Shown one piece after another: positions 25,317-33,552 of a DNA stretch of 64,000 bases. Each line of letters begins with the position of its first letter. Within the stretch, counting starts at the first letter, position 1. Position numbers and translations under genes: made by a program. The notes below the pieces were generated by a model, which ran no database searches, was not told where the DNA came from, and saw nothing but the letters and a program-made list of their open reading frames with translations. The DNA is from Leucobacter rhizosphaerae (lineage in GTDB: Bacteria; Actinomycetota; Actinomycetes; Actinomycetales; Microbacteriaceae): contig NZ_CP095043.1 of NCBI RefSeq assembly GCF_022919175.1, forward strand, positions 1,984,001 to 2,048,000, given 5' to 3'.

Positions 25317-26105
25317 CTAGGTCATCACCACGCCGCCGTTGACGTCGAGCGTCGCGCCGGTGATGTAGCTCGCCTGGTCGCTGGCGAGGAAGTAGATCGC
25401 GTCCGAGATCACGTGGGGCTCCCCGGCGTACTTCATGGGGATCGTCGACCAGTGGGAGTCCCGCATCTCCTCGAAGCTGATGCCGCGCTCCTCCGCCTCG
25501 TCCCGCAGGTGCTTCTGGTGCATCTCGGTGTTCGTGTTGCCGGGAGCGACGCCGTTGACGCGGATGTGATCCTCGGCGAGTTCGTTCGCCAGGACCTGGA
25601 TGAGGCTGATGACGCCGGCCTTGGAGGTGCAGTACGCCGCGTACAGCCCGTGCGCTTCACGCCCCCAGTACGAGGCGACCATGACGATCGATCCCGTGCC
25701 GTCGGTGGGAATGATGGGGAGGAAGAACTTCGCGAGGATGAACGGCCCCTTGAGGTTGACCGCGTGCACCCGCTCGAACTCCTCGACGGAGAGCCGGGTC
25801 ACGGGTACGCCCTCGGCCTGCAGCACCCCCGCGACGATCGCGAGCGTGGTGAGCTGACCGCTCCACGCCGTCACAGCCGCGACGGCGGCCTGCACCGACT
25901 CGACCGACGACTGATCCAGCTCCAGCGGCAGCAGGTCGGCCTCAGGGAACTCCGCGCGGAGCTCCTCCGCGAACGCGTCGACCGCCGACTGGCGGATGTC
26001 GGCGAGGGCCACTCGATGGCCCTCGCGCACGAAACGGCGGACGGTCTCACGGCCGATTCCACCGGTGGCGCCGGTCACGAGAACCGAGGGTGCGGTGTTG
26101 GTCAT
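25317..26105 (-). CDS. SDR family oxidoreductase with altered NNAG motif (paralogue of 14264)
   Basis: 262 aa. TGATGGIG and YCTSK are present, NNAG is replaced by IVAGVLQ, and the segment EERGISFEEMRDSHWSTIP matches the paralogue at 14264 (ERGITFEEMKDIEWSKIP). GCAAAGGAG gives an SD 4 nt before ATG 26105; ATG 26120 lacks one. A 24-bp perfect-arm palindrome lies 27 bp upstream, so this gene probably heads the SDR-SDR-cupin-TIM-barrel operon. Confidence 0.86.
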   Translation of the reverse strand: MTNTAPSVLVTGATGGIGRETVRRFVREGHRVALADIRQSAVDAFAEELRAEFPEADLLPLELDQSSVESVQAAVAAVTAWSGQLTTLAIVAGVLQAEGVPVTRLSVEEFERVHAVNLKGPFILAKFFLPIIPTDGTGSIVMVASYWGREAHGLYAAYCTSKAGVISLIQVLANELAEDHIRVNGVAPGNTNTEMHQKHLRDEAEERGISFEEMRDSHWSTIPMKYAGEPHVISDAIYFLASDQASYITGATLDVNGGVVMT

Positions 26106-26131
26106 GTTGCTCCTTTGCATCAGCGACTCCA

Positions 26132-26155
26132 CCAGTGAACACGTGCGTTCACTGG
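26132..26155. promoter_or_regulatory. Operator-like palindrome CCAGTGAAC-N6-GTTCACTGG
   Basis: Two perfect 9-bp arms around ACGTGC, 27-50 bp upstream of the SDR start at 26105. The form suits a homodimeric GntR- or LacI-type regulator. No gene of those families is in the window, so the regulator would be elsewhere. Confidence 0.6.
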
Positions 26156-26284
26156 CATTTAACTCTGTCAATGTATCCGGGTCGTGTCAAGGGCATTTCG
26201 ACACTGCGCGGTTCGCTGTGCCTCCGCCTCCGAGATCCTTTACGAACGCTGAGATATCCCGCAGCGAAGCGGAGTGCGCGCACC

Positions 26285-26312
26285 GCAGCGCGCGCTCCGC
26301 CGAGCGCGCTGC
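26285..26312 (-). terminator. GC-rich hairpin in the 26156-26401 gap
   Basis: GCAGCGCGC (26285-26293) pairs with GCGCGCTGC (26304-26312), 89 bp after the alcohol dehydrogenase stop. No U-run. It may end that transcript. The rest of this 246-bp gap shows no gene or clear repeat. Confidence 0.3.
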
Positions 26313-26401
26313 AGTCACCGTGCGAACTGTGCACTGTGGCTGCTCGCGCGCGAGGGATTCTCGGCGCGACCGGACGAGGGATCGCCCGAACGCGGCGTCG
26401 A

Positions 26402-27457
26402 CTACACCCGCGGATCGAACAGGACTTTGCCCTCGAGCTGCCCCGTGGCGAGCCGATCCAGCTGAGCGGGGAGCTCCTCCAGACTCCGCACGGAGTCGAG
26501 CATCTCACCGGCGAGTCCGGTCGACGCCAGGATGCTGAGCGCATCGGGCATGTCGTCCGCGCACACGTGCGCGAGGGTGGTCCGGATCGTGATCTCGCGG
26601 AAGACGAGCTGGTGGATGTCGACCTCCTGCAGACCCGTCGGCAGACCGACCTGCAGCACCGTACCCCCGTCGCGGGCGAGCCCGATGGCGCGATTCAGTT
26701 GCCCCCGCGCCCCACTCGCCTCGATGACGATGTCGATGCCGCCCTGCAGCTCGGCGATCTCGGACTCGACATCAGCGCCGTCCGCGGCGATGATCCGAGA
26801 CGCGCCGAGCCTGCGGGCACGATCCAACCGGCTCCCCGCGAAGTCGACGACCGTCACGTCCACGTCGGCCAGATGCTGGAGTCCTGCCAGCACGAACGTC
26901 CCGATCGCGCCGGCTCCGATCAGCACGACCCGATCCCCCGAACGCACGCCGGCCCGGCGTGCCGCGTGCAACCCCACGGCGAGCGGCTGCGCGAGTCCCG
27001 CGGCGTCGTCACCGAGCGTGTCCGGAATATGCACCAGGGTGTCGGCGGCGACGGCGACGAGCTCCGCCATACCGCCCTCGACATTGAGACCGTGCGTGCG
27101 GTACCGCTCGCACAGGTTGGTGCGGCCCTCGACGCATCGAGCGCAGGTGCCGCAGGACACCCCGGCGCCGGAGGCCACGCGGTCGCCGGGCGCGAACCGC
27201 GCGTCGTCGCTCTCGAGCACCTCGCCGATGAACTCGTGGCCGAGGATCAGCGGGCCGTGATGCCCGCTGTGCGGGTGGGTCCGATGCACCGGAAAGATGT
27301 TGGGTCCCGATTTCCACTCCGACGCGTCGGTCCCGCAGACCCCGCTCCGGGTCACCCGGATCAGCACCTCGCCCGGCCCGGGAGCGGGAGCAGCGACCTG
27401 CTCGATCCGCACATCACCTGCGCCGTAGTAGACGGCGGCCTTCATCTGCGTTGCCAT
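26402..27457 (-). CDS. Zinc-dependent alcohol/polyol dehydrogenase
   Basis: 351 aa medium-chain dehydrogenase. The catalytic zinc region SGVCGTDASEW and GHEF, the structural-zinc cysteines (CGTCARCVEGRTNLC, about 103-117) and the Rossmann motif LIGAGAIGTF are intact. It is only distantly like the one at 2637. Likely NAD(P)-dependent oxidation of a sugar alcohol or sugar. Start at ATG 27457, 12 bp after the M24 stop; a second ATG at 27445 (MKAAVYY) is the more common N-terminus for the family. Probably co-transcribed with the M24 gene. Confidence 0.86.
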   Translation of the reverse strand: MATQMKAAVYYGAGDVRIEQVAAPAPGPGEVLIRVTRSGVCGTDASEWKSGPNIFPVHRTHPHSGHHGPLILGHEFIGEVLESDDARFAPGDRVASGAGVSCGTCARCVEGRTNLCERYRTHGLNVEGGMAELVAVAADTLVHIPDTLGDDAAGLAQPLAVGLHAARRAGVRSGDRVVLIGAGAIGTFVLAGLQHLADVDVTVVDFAGSRLDRARRLGASRIIAADGADVESEIAELQGGIDIVIEASGARGQLNRAIGLARDGGTVLQVGLPTGLQEVDIHQLVFREITIRTTLAHVCADDMPDALSILASTGLAGEMLDSVRSLEELPAQLDRLATGQLEGKVLFDPRV

Positions 27458-27468
27458 GATCCTGCAGC

Positions 27469-28848
27469 CTATTCCTCGCCCCGGCCCCACACCGTGTTGA
27501 GGTGCGACTGCGAGTCGCGCAGCGTCGACAGGTCGAATCCGACCGCGTGGTACTTCGGACCCGCGACGAGCAGTTCTTCGGCCGGGAACTTGGTGATGAC
27601 CTCGCAGCCGTCCGCGGTCACGACGACCTCCTCCTCGATGCGCGCCGCTCCGATCCCGTCGGCCGACGGCCAGTAGGTCTCGAGGGCGAAGACCATGCCC
27701 TCCTTGAGCTCCTCCGGGTGGTCGAACGAGACGAGCCGCGAGAAGATGGGCTTCTCCCAGATCGACAGGCCCACGCCGTGCCCGTACTGCAGCGCGAAGG
27801 CCGCCTCCTCGTTCGGGAACCCGAACTCCTCCGCCTTCGGCCAGACCGCGACGATGTCGGCGGTGGTCGCTCCCGGGCGCACGAGCGCGATCGCCCGATC
27901 CATGTACTCGCGGGCGCGCTTGTAGGCGTCGTTCTGCGCGCGGCTCGCGGAGCCGACGGCGAAGGTCCGGTAGTAGCAGGTGCGGTACCCCTGATGGCTG
28001 TGCAGGATGTCGAAGAACGCGGGATCGCCCGGCCGGATCAACCGGTCGGAGAACACGTGCGGGTGCGGGGAGCACCGTTCGCCCGAGATCGCGTTGACCC
28101 CCTCGACGTACTCCGATCCGAGGTCGTAGAGCACTTTGGAGACGAGCCCGACGGTCTCGTTCTCGCGGACACCCGGCTTCAGGAAGCGGTACAGCTCGTC
28201 GTATGCGGCGTCGACCATCGACGCGGCCTGGGTGAGGAGCTGGATCTCCTCCTTCATCTTCACGGCGCGCGCGTTCAGGAAGACCTGCTGGCCGTCGACG
28301 ACCGACACCCCGGCGTTCTGCAGGGCGAACAGGATCGGGAGCTCGACGATGTCGATCCCGAGCGGTTCCCCGAGCAGCCCAACCTTCTCCAGCTCCCGCC
28401 GCACCTTGCGTGCGACCTCATCGGCGATGCCCGCATCCGGGTGGAAGGCGCCGCGCAGGGTCGAGATGCCCGCGCGCGCGCCGGACTCCGCCCGCGGCTT
28501 CACGGCCCCGTGGTGCGGCTGATGCGGATCGGCGTCCATCTCCGTGGTGGTGGTGTGCAGCCACGGATTGAAGAGGTCGTGGTGCTTGGCAGCGGATCCG
28601 AAGTCCCACACGATCGGGTCGCTGTGGCGGGTGACGAGCGCGAACCGGATCGCTTTGTCCATCGCCCACGTGCCGATGTGCGTCGCGGACATGTAGCGGA
28701 TGTTCGAGAAGTCGAAGGCGAGCAGCGCCCCGAGGTCGGATCGCTCGAGTTCCGCGCGCAGCTTTGCGAGCCGACCCTCACGAAGCACGTCACGGTCGAT
28801 GCGCTTCTCCCAGTCGACGTCATTCGTCCCGAATGTAGGAATTGCCAT
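27469..28848 (-). CDS. M24 (creatinase/Xaa-Pro) family protein with altered metal site
   Basis: 459 aa. N-terminal creatinase-like domain (LLAFDFSNIRYMSA, WDFGS), then the pita-bread domain. Of the five M24 metal ligands, the first Asp (FFDI), the His (YGHGVGL), and two Glu (ALETYWP, IEEEV) are present, but the second Asp, 11 residues after the first, is a Cys (YRTCYYRTF). The family contains prolidases, creatinase (metal-free), ectoine hydrolase and the DMSP lyase DddP; the N-terminal segment looks somewhat DddP-like. In a sugar or amide catabolic cluster a hydrolase or lyase on a small molecule is more likely than a peptidase. Divergent from the gene at 28974. Confidence 0.8.
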   Translation of the reverse strand: MAIPTFGTNDVDWEKRIDRDVLREGRLAKLRAELERSDLGALLAFDFSNIRYMSATHIGTWAMDKAIRFALVTRHSDPIVWDFGSAAKHHDLFNPWLHTTTTEMDADPHQPHHGAVKPRAESGARAGISTLRGAFHPDAGIADEVARKVRRELEKVGLLGEPLGIDIVELPILFALQNAGVSVVDGQQVFLNARAVKMKEEIQLLTQAASMVDAAYDELYRFLKPGVRENETVGLVSKVLYDLGSEYVEGVNAISGERCSPHPHVFSDRLIRPGDPAFFDILHSHQGYRTCYYRTFAVGSASRAQNDAYKRAREYMDRAIALVRPGATTADIVAVWPKAEEFGFPNEEAAFALQYGHGVGLSIWEKPIFSRLVSFDHPEELKEGMVFALETYWPSADGIGAARIEEEVVVTADGCEVITKFPAEELLVAGPKYHAVGFDLSTLRDSQSHLNTVWGRGEE

Positions 28849-28893
28849 GACCCACCGAATCCTTTGCGTTTGTTCACCGTGACGGCATCTTCC

Positions 28894-28927
28894 GAGTGCG
28901 TCTCTGCACTCTCTGTACAGGTAGACT
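28894..28927. promoter_or_regulatory. Operator-like repeats in the 28849-28973 divergent promoter
   Basis: GAGTGC-gtctct-GCACTC (28894-28911) and the palindrome CTGTACAG (28913-28920) are followed directly by a TAGACT -10-like box (28922-28927) for the rightward gene. They would suit a repressor acting on one or both divergent genes. Assignment is by position only. Confidence 0.4.
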
Positions 28928-28973
28928 AAACTTATTCGGAACACAACTGCAAGTCTGGAGAGCGAGGAGCATC

Positions 28974-29858
28974 GTGGCCACACGGATCGGATTCATCGGG
29001 CTGGGAACCATGGGATCGGCGATGGCCCTGCGCCTCGCCGCTACCGGGACCGAGCTTCGCGTCTGGAACAGAAGCCCTGGTAAGGCCGAAGAACTCGTCA
29101 CCGCGGGGGCGATCGAGTGCGGCTCCGTCGCCGAGGTCTTCGAGGGCTCGGACATCGTCCTCTCCATGCTCGCCAACGACGCGGCCGCCGATGCCGCGTT
29201 CGACCAGACCGCTCTCGCCCAGGCTTCAGGCAGACTGCACGTCAACATGGCGACCATCAGCCTCGAGATGAGCCGGGAGCTCCAGCGGCGCCACACGGCC
29301 GCCGGCGCCGGCTACCTCGCGGCCCCGGTCCTCGGCCGCCCGAACGTCGCGGCCGCCGGGCAGCTGAACATCGTCGCCGCGGGCGAGGCAGCGCTCGTCG
29401 ATCTCGCCGAGCCGGTGCTCGGCGAACTGGGCAAGCGCGTGTGGCGCGTCGGCGAGGATCCCGCGCAGGCGAACCTCGTGAAGATCGGGGTGAACTACAA
29501 CCTCATCCACGCACTGCAGGCGCTCGGCGAATCGCTGTCGCTCGTGGAGCACGGCGGAGTCGACTCGCAGACGTTCGTCGACATCCTCACGGACGCCGCG
29601 TTCACCGGCTCCGCCTACGTCGGCTACGGCGGGCTCATCGCGCAACGCAACTACCGCCCCGCGGCGTTCCCCGTCGCGCTCGGGCTCAAGGACCTCTCCC
29701 TCGCCGAGCAGGCGGCGGCGGAACTCGGCGCCGCGCTGCCGACCGCTCCGGCCATCCGGTCCATGTTCGGGGAGGCCCTCGCCGATCCCGACCTCACCGA
29801 CGGCGACTGGTCCATCATCGCCGAGGTCATTCGACGCGGGCCCCGGGCCGCGGACTGA
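28974..29858 (+). CDS. NAD(P)-dependent 3-hydroxyisobutyrate-dehydrogenase-like oxidoreductase
   Basis: 294 aa beta-hydroxyacid dehydrogenase. N-terminal GFIGLGTMGSAMA Rossmann motif, substrate-site segment NMATISLEMS (usually D-STIS), catalytic Lys in NLVKIGVNYN (about 165-174) and an all-helical C-terminal domain. It should oxidise a 3-hydroxyacid or reduce a semialdehyde (tartronate, 2-hydroxymethylglutarate, 3-hydroxyisobutyrate types). GTG 28974 has GAGGAG 5 nt upstream; an in-frame upstream ATG lies within the promoter and was rejected. It converges on the ketopantoate-reductase-like gene at 29914. Confidence 0.87.
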   Translation: MATRIGFIGLGTMGSAMALRLAATGTELRVWNRSPGKAEELVTAGAIECGSVAEVFEGSDIVLSMLANDAAADAAFDQTALAQASGRLHVNMATISLEMSRELQRRHTAAGAGYLAAPVLGRPNVAAAGQLNIVAAGEAALVDLAEPVLGELGKRVWRVGEDPAQANLVKIGVNYNLIHALQALGESLSLVEHGGVDSQTFVDILTDAAFTGSAYVGYGGLIAQRNYRPAAFPVALGLKDLSLAEQAAAELGAALPTAPAIRSMFGEALADPDLTDGDWSIIAEVIRRGPRAAD

Positions 29859-29913
29859 CCCGAGCTGGGCGCGTCAGCGGGCCCGGCAGAGCCCCTTCCG
29901 GGAGCGGCGGCGA

Positions 29914-31023
29914 TCAGGCAAGCGGTCGCCGCCGCTGCTCCGGCCGCTCTGCGGAGCGAGCCGGCACCAGCACCGGCTCCCGGAGCGCCTGCTGCATGAG
30001 CGCCACGTTCGCCGGGCTCGCGATGAGCTCACCCCGCTCGACCTTCAGGCCCAACTCCCACACCTTCGCGTTCACGGGCGTATCCATCCCGTACCGGCTC
30101 GCGAGCCGCACGACCTCGCCGTGCAGTTCCGAGACCTCGCTGCGCCGGTGCTTCATCCAGTCCTGCAGCACCGTCGCGCGCGAGTCCGGCTGAATGTAGT
30201 TGGCGACCAGGTTGTCCAGGATCTCCGCCACGAAGGTGTCGGGGGACGCCGCCGCGTCGCCCTCCATCCCGAAGATGGGCCGGATCCGATACCCGTGCGC
30301 CTGAGCGACGGCGACTGCCTCGTTCCCCGCCGCCAGCATGACCTCGCGCATCCCGGGGTGGCGCGCGCAATCCGCGATCGAGAGGTCGAGCACGGCGGAG
30401 GTGACGAGCTCGGCCACGTTCAAGATGAGCTTCATCCACTTCGCCGACTGGATGTCGCCGCTCTCCTCCACCACGCCCACATGCCGCAGCAACTCGGCAA
30501 CGACCGGCACGTGCCGCTCCGCCGAGGGATCGAGCGCACCGACCGCGAACCAGCAGCGGTCATAGGCGGAGTGCCGCTCGGACAGCCCCGGTGTATACAT
30601 CGCCGACGTCACCTCGATCACCGCGGCGAGCGTGCGGTCCACACCGACCGCCTCGGCGATGACGTCTCCCGTCATCCCGTTCTGGACGCCCACGACCACG
30701 GAGTCGCGGTGCAGGAGCGGCGCGATGAGCTCGGCCGCCCACCGCGTGTCGTAGGCCTTCACGAGCAGGAAGACGATGTCGAACGGCTCCCGCATCTCGG
30801 CGACCTCGCAGAGGTGGTGGGCGGGGACCCGCGTGGCGCGGACCGTTTCTCCCGACTGCACGCGGATCCCGTGCGCCCGGATCGCCTCGATGTTCGCCGG
30901 CCACTGGTCGATGAAGGTCACGTCCACCCCGGCCTCGACGAGGTCGGCCCCGATGATCGACCCGTTCGCCCCGGTTCCCAGCACGGCGACCCGCGGCCCC
31001 GCGGCGTGCGCATTCCGACTCAT
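29914..31023 (-). CDS. 2-dehydropantoate 2-reductase-like protein, paralogue 1
   Basis: 369 aa. ApbA/PanE fold with Rossmann motif VLGTGANGSIIG, then FIDQWPANIEAIRAHG, PFDIVFLLVKAYDT and the helical C-domain start SAKWMKLILN with the catalytic Lys. It is about 60 residues longer than typical PanE. Two related genes lie across the divergent promoter at 31102 and 32513. A pantothenate role is unlikely for three copies; they probably reduce or oxidise a branched 2-oxo/2-hydroxy acid of the local pathway. GGGAG precedes ATG 31023. Confidence 0.85.
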   Translation of the reverse strand: MSRNAHAAGPRVAVLGTGANGSIIGADLVEAGVDVTFIDQWPANIEAIRAHGIRVQSGETVRATRVPAHHLCEVAEMREPFDIVFLLVKAYDTRWAAELIAPLLHRDSVVVGVQNGMTGDVIAEAVGVDRTLAAVIEVTSAMYTPGLSERHSAYDRCWFAVGALDPSAERHVPVVAELLRHVGVVEESGDIQSAKWMKLILNVAELVTSAVLDLSIADCARHPGMREVMLAAGNEAVAVAQAHGYRIRPIFGMEGDAAASPDTFVAEILDNLVANYIQPDSRATVLQDWMKHRRSEVSELHGEVVRLASRYGMDTPVNAKVWELGLKVERGELIASPANVALMQQALREPVLVPARSAERPEQRRRPLA

Positions 31024-31101
31024 TTCGCTCCCCATTGAACAGTGTTGGTGTATGGTCTTGTTAATCATAGCTGTACAACCGTGCAAGGGGGCCGACCGAC
31101 G

Positions 31102-32193
31102 ATGACCGAGCTGAAGATCGCTGTACTCGGTGCGGGAGCGAACGGCGCGTCGATCGGGGCCGACCTCGTCCGCGCCGGGCTCGACGTGACCTTCATCGAC
31201 CAGTGGCCCGCCCACGTCGAGGCGATGCGCGCCCGGGGGCTCACCGTGGAGATGCCGGATCGCACCGAGGTCACCGAGGTCGCGGCGCTGCACCTGTGCC
31301 AGGTCGCGGAGCTGCGCGAGCCGTTCGACATCGTGTTCCTCTCGACGAAGACCTACGACACCCGCTGGTCCGTCCAGCTCATCGCACCGCTGCTGCACGA
31401 GGGTTCGGTGGTCGTCGGCCTGCAGAACGGCATGACCATCGACGCCGTCGCCGAGATCGTGGGCCCCGAGCGCAGCATCGGTGCGGTGCTCGGGATCGCC
31501 GCGAACGTCTTCGAGCCGGGTCACGTCGTGCGGCAGGTCCCGCCGGAGGGCACCTGGTTCACGGTCGGCACGCTCGACGGCACCCGCACGCCGCAGCTCG
31601 AAGCCGTCGCGGAGGTCCTCGCCCACGCGGGGACCACGGAGATCTCCGACGACATCCGGTCGTCCAAGTGGATGAAGCTCATCGCCAACATCCCCGAGAT
31701 GCTCCCCTCCGCGATCCTCGGGGTCCCGCTCCTCACAGCCGTACAAGAACGGGACATGCGCGCGGTGATGGACGCGGCCTCCCGCGAGGCCTACCAACTC
31801 GCCATCGAGGCGGGGGTGACCATGCTGCCCATCTTCGGCAAGACCGAGGCCGACGTCCCCGATTCCGAGCAGTACGCCCTCGACCTGCTCGACGCGGTGC
31901 TCGAGTCGTTCTCCCTGCCCGACACCCGGGTCGCCGTGCTGCAGGACTGGCAGAAGGGCCGCCGCGCCGAGCTCGACGGGTTCAACGGGTACATCGTCGA
32001 GCTGCGGAAGCGGCTGGGCGGCGAGGCCCCCGTGAACGAGGCGATCCTGCGCATCGGGGAGCGGATCGAGCGGGGCGAGCTGGTGCCGAGCCTCGCGAAT
32101 GCCGAGCTCATGCGCGCCATCATCCGCGAGCCGGTGCGGGTTCCGGCGCGCACCGCGACCCGACCCGCTCTCAAGAGAATGGACCTCCCGTGA
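31102..32193 (+). CDS. 2-dehydropantoate 2-reductase-like protein, paralogue 2
   Basis: 363 aa. VLGAGANGASIGADL at the N-terminus, FIDQWPAHVEAMRARG, KTYDTRWS, QNGMTIDAVAEIVG and SSKWMKLIANIPE match paralogue 1 closely. AAGGGGG lies upstream of ATG 31102. The stop overlaps the GTG of the Dabb gene (GTGA), so the two are translationally coupled. It shares a 78-bp divergent promoter region with paralogue 1. Confidence 0.86.
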   Translation: MTELKIAVLGAGANGASIGADLVRAGLDVTFIDQWPAHVEAMRARGLTVEMPDRTEVTEVAALHLCQVAELREPFDIVFLSTKTYDTRWSVQLIAPLLHEGSVVVGLQNGMTIDAVAEIVGPERSIGAVLGIAANVFEPGHVVRQVPPEGTWFTVGTLDGTRTPQLEAVAEVLAHAGTTEISDDIRSSKWMKLIANIPEMLPSAILGVPLLTAVQERDMRAVMDAASREAYQLAIEAGVTMLPIFGKTEADVPDSEQYALDLLDAVLESFSLPDTRVAVLQDWQKGRRAELDGFNGYIVELRKRLGGEAPVNEAILRIGERIERGELVPSLANAELMRAIIREPVRVPARTATRPALKRMDLP

Positions 32194-32516
32194 TCCGCCA
32201 CATCGTCACCTTCCGCTTCTCCGCCACCGATGCCGAGGGACGCGCCGCCGCCGGTGCGGAGCTGCGCGCTGCTCTCGAACCGCTGGGCGCGGGCATCCCC
32301 GGGGTCCGATCCCTCGAGGTCGGACTCGACGACGGCCGCGTCCCTGGGCACTGGGACGCGGCGCTCGTCTCCGTGCACGACTCGGCCGAGGCTCTGGCGG
32401 CGTACCAGGTGCATCCTGATCACCTGGCTGCCCTCGGGGTCGTCGCGGCGCTCGTCGAGGCGAAGTCCGTCGTGGACTACCCGATCGGTGACGCGACGGA
32501 CGAGTCGGCTCGATGA
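32190..32516 (+). CDS. Dabb (stress-responsive alpha/beta-barrel) domain protein
   Basis: 108 aa. Starts IRHIVTFRF and has the pattern of a ferredoxin-like alpha/beta barrel dimer (PGVRSLEVGLD, HWDAALVSVHDS, ALAAYQVHPDHLA, KSVVDYPIG). Dabb proteins include plant cyclases and small enzymes or stabilisers in bacterial sugar and aromatic pathways. It is wedged between two ketopantoate-reductase-like genes with 4-nt overlaps at both ends (GTGA and ATGA), so a stoichiometric partner or the next enzyme of the same pathway is likely. The GTG start at 32190 is fixed by the overlap. Confidence 0.85.
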   Translation: MIRHIVTFRFSATDAEGRAAAGAELRAALEPLGAGIPGVRSLEVGLDDGRVPGHWDAALVSVHDSAEALAAYQVHPDHLAALGVVAALVEAKSVVDYPIGDATDESAR

Positions 32517-33550
32517 GCAGCCCCCGCATCGCGGTCTTCGGGGCGGGGGCGAACGGCGGCGCGATCGCGGCATCGCTCGCCGACGCCGGCGCCGACGTGG
32601 TCGCGATCGACCCGTGGCCCGCGCACGTCGAAGCGATTCGGGATCGTGGGCTCACGGTGGTCGCCGGCGAAGCGGAGCGCACCAGCCCAGTGACCGCCGT
32701 GCACCTGTGCCAGCTGGCCGAGACGCGTGAGCCGTTCGACGTCATCGTGCTCGGCGTCAAGGCCTACGACACGCGCTGGGCCTGCCATCTGCTCCTGCCG
32801 TACCTCGCCGACGACGGCACGGTCGTCGCGGTGCAGAACGGCGTGACGCTCGACACGGTCGCCGAGGTCTTCGGATCCGACCGGAGCGTCGGTGCGGTGA
32901 TCGAGGTCGCCGCCAACCTGTTCGAGCCGGGCAGGATCGTGCAGGAGGCCCCCATGTGGCTCGCGCTCGGCGGTGAGAGCGATGCGGCGCAAGGCCGGGC
33001 GCGGAACGTCGCGCAGCTCCTCGCTCCCGCGGCGAGCACCGTCGTCGTCGACGACATCCGCTCGGCGAAGTGGATGAAACTCGTGGCGAATGCGTGCGAG
33101 CTCGTACCGTCCGCGATCCTCGACCTGCCGCTCGCCGAGGCCATCGCCGAACCGGGGATGCACGCGTTCATGCTGGCCTGCGGGCAGGAGACGCTCGACA
33201 CGGCGCTCGCCCAGGGGCAGCGGATCGTCCCGATCTTCGGCTCGGACGGCGCCGAGGAGGACCTCACCCGTGATCGGTACGTGGGGCATCTCCTCGACAT
33301 CGTGCTGAGCGACTATACCTTCCCCAGCACGCTCACCACCGTGCTGCAGGACTGGCGCAAGGGGCGGCGGGCGGAGATCGACGAACTCAACGGAACCGTG
33401 GTGACGGCCGCCGGCGGGGCCGCGCGGGCACCGCTGAATCATCGTGTGCACCGCCTCGCACGGAGCATCGAGTCGGGCGCGCAGAGCGCTGACCGCATGA
33501 ATAGCCGGTTGCTGCTCGCGGAACACCCCGGAAACTCCGGCCCGCTGTAA
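32513..33550 (+). CDS. 2-dehydropantoate 2-reductase-like protein, paralogue 3
   Basis: 345 aa with VFGAGANGGAIAASL, AIDPWPAHVEAIRDRG, GVKAYDTRWA, QNGVTLDTVAEVFG and SAKWMKLVANACE. It is clearly homologous to the other two but more diverged. Its ATG overlaps the Dabb stop (ATGA). The XRE-cupin gene begins 59 bp after it. Role as for paralogue 1. Confidence 0.85.
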   Translation: MSSPRIAVFGAGANGGAIAASLADAGADVVAIDPWPAHVEAIRDRGLTVVAGEAERTSPVTAVHLCQLAETREPFDVIVLGVKAYDTRWACHLLLPYLADDGTVVAVQNGVTLDTVAEVFGSDRSVGAVIEVAANLFEPGRIVQEAPMWLALGGESDAAQGRARNVAQLLAPAASTVVVDDIRSAKWMKLVANACELVPSAILDLPLAEAIAEPGMHAFMLACGQETLDTALAQGQRIVPIFGSDGAEEDLTRDRYVGHLLDIVLSDYTFPSTLTTVLQDWRKGRRAEIDELNGTVVTAAGGAARAPLNHRVHRLARSIESGAQSADRMNSRLLLAEHPGNSGPL

Positions 33551-33552
33551 GC

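Noticed and set aside
29914..33550. Pantothenate biosynthesis genes
   Set aside because: Three longer-than-usual paralogues next to a Dabb gene and no panB or panC nearby make vitamin synthesis unlikely.
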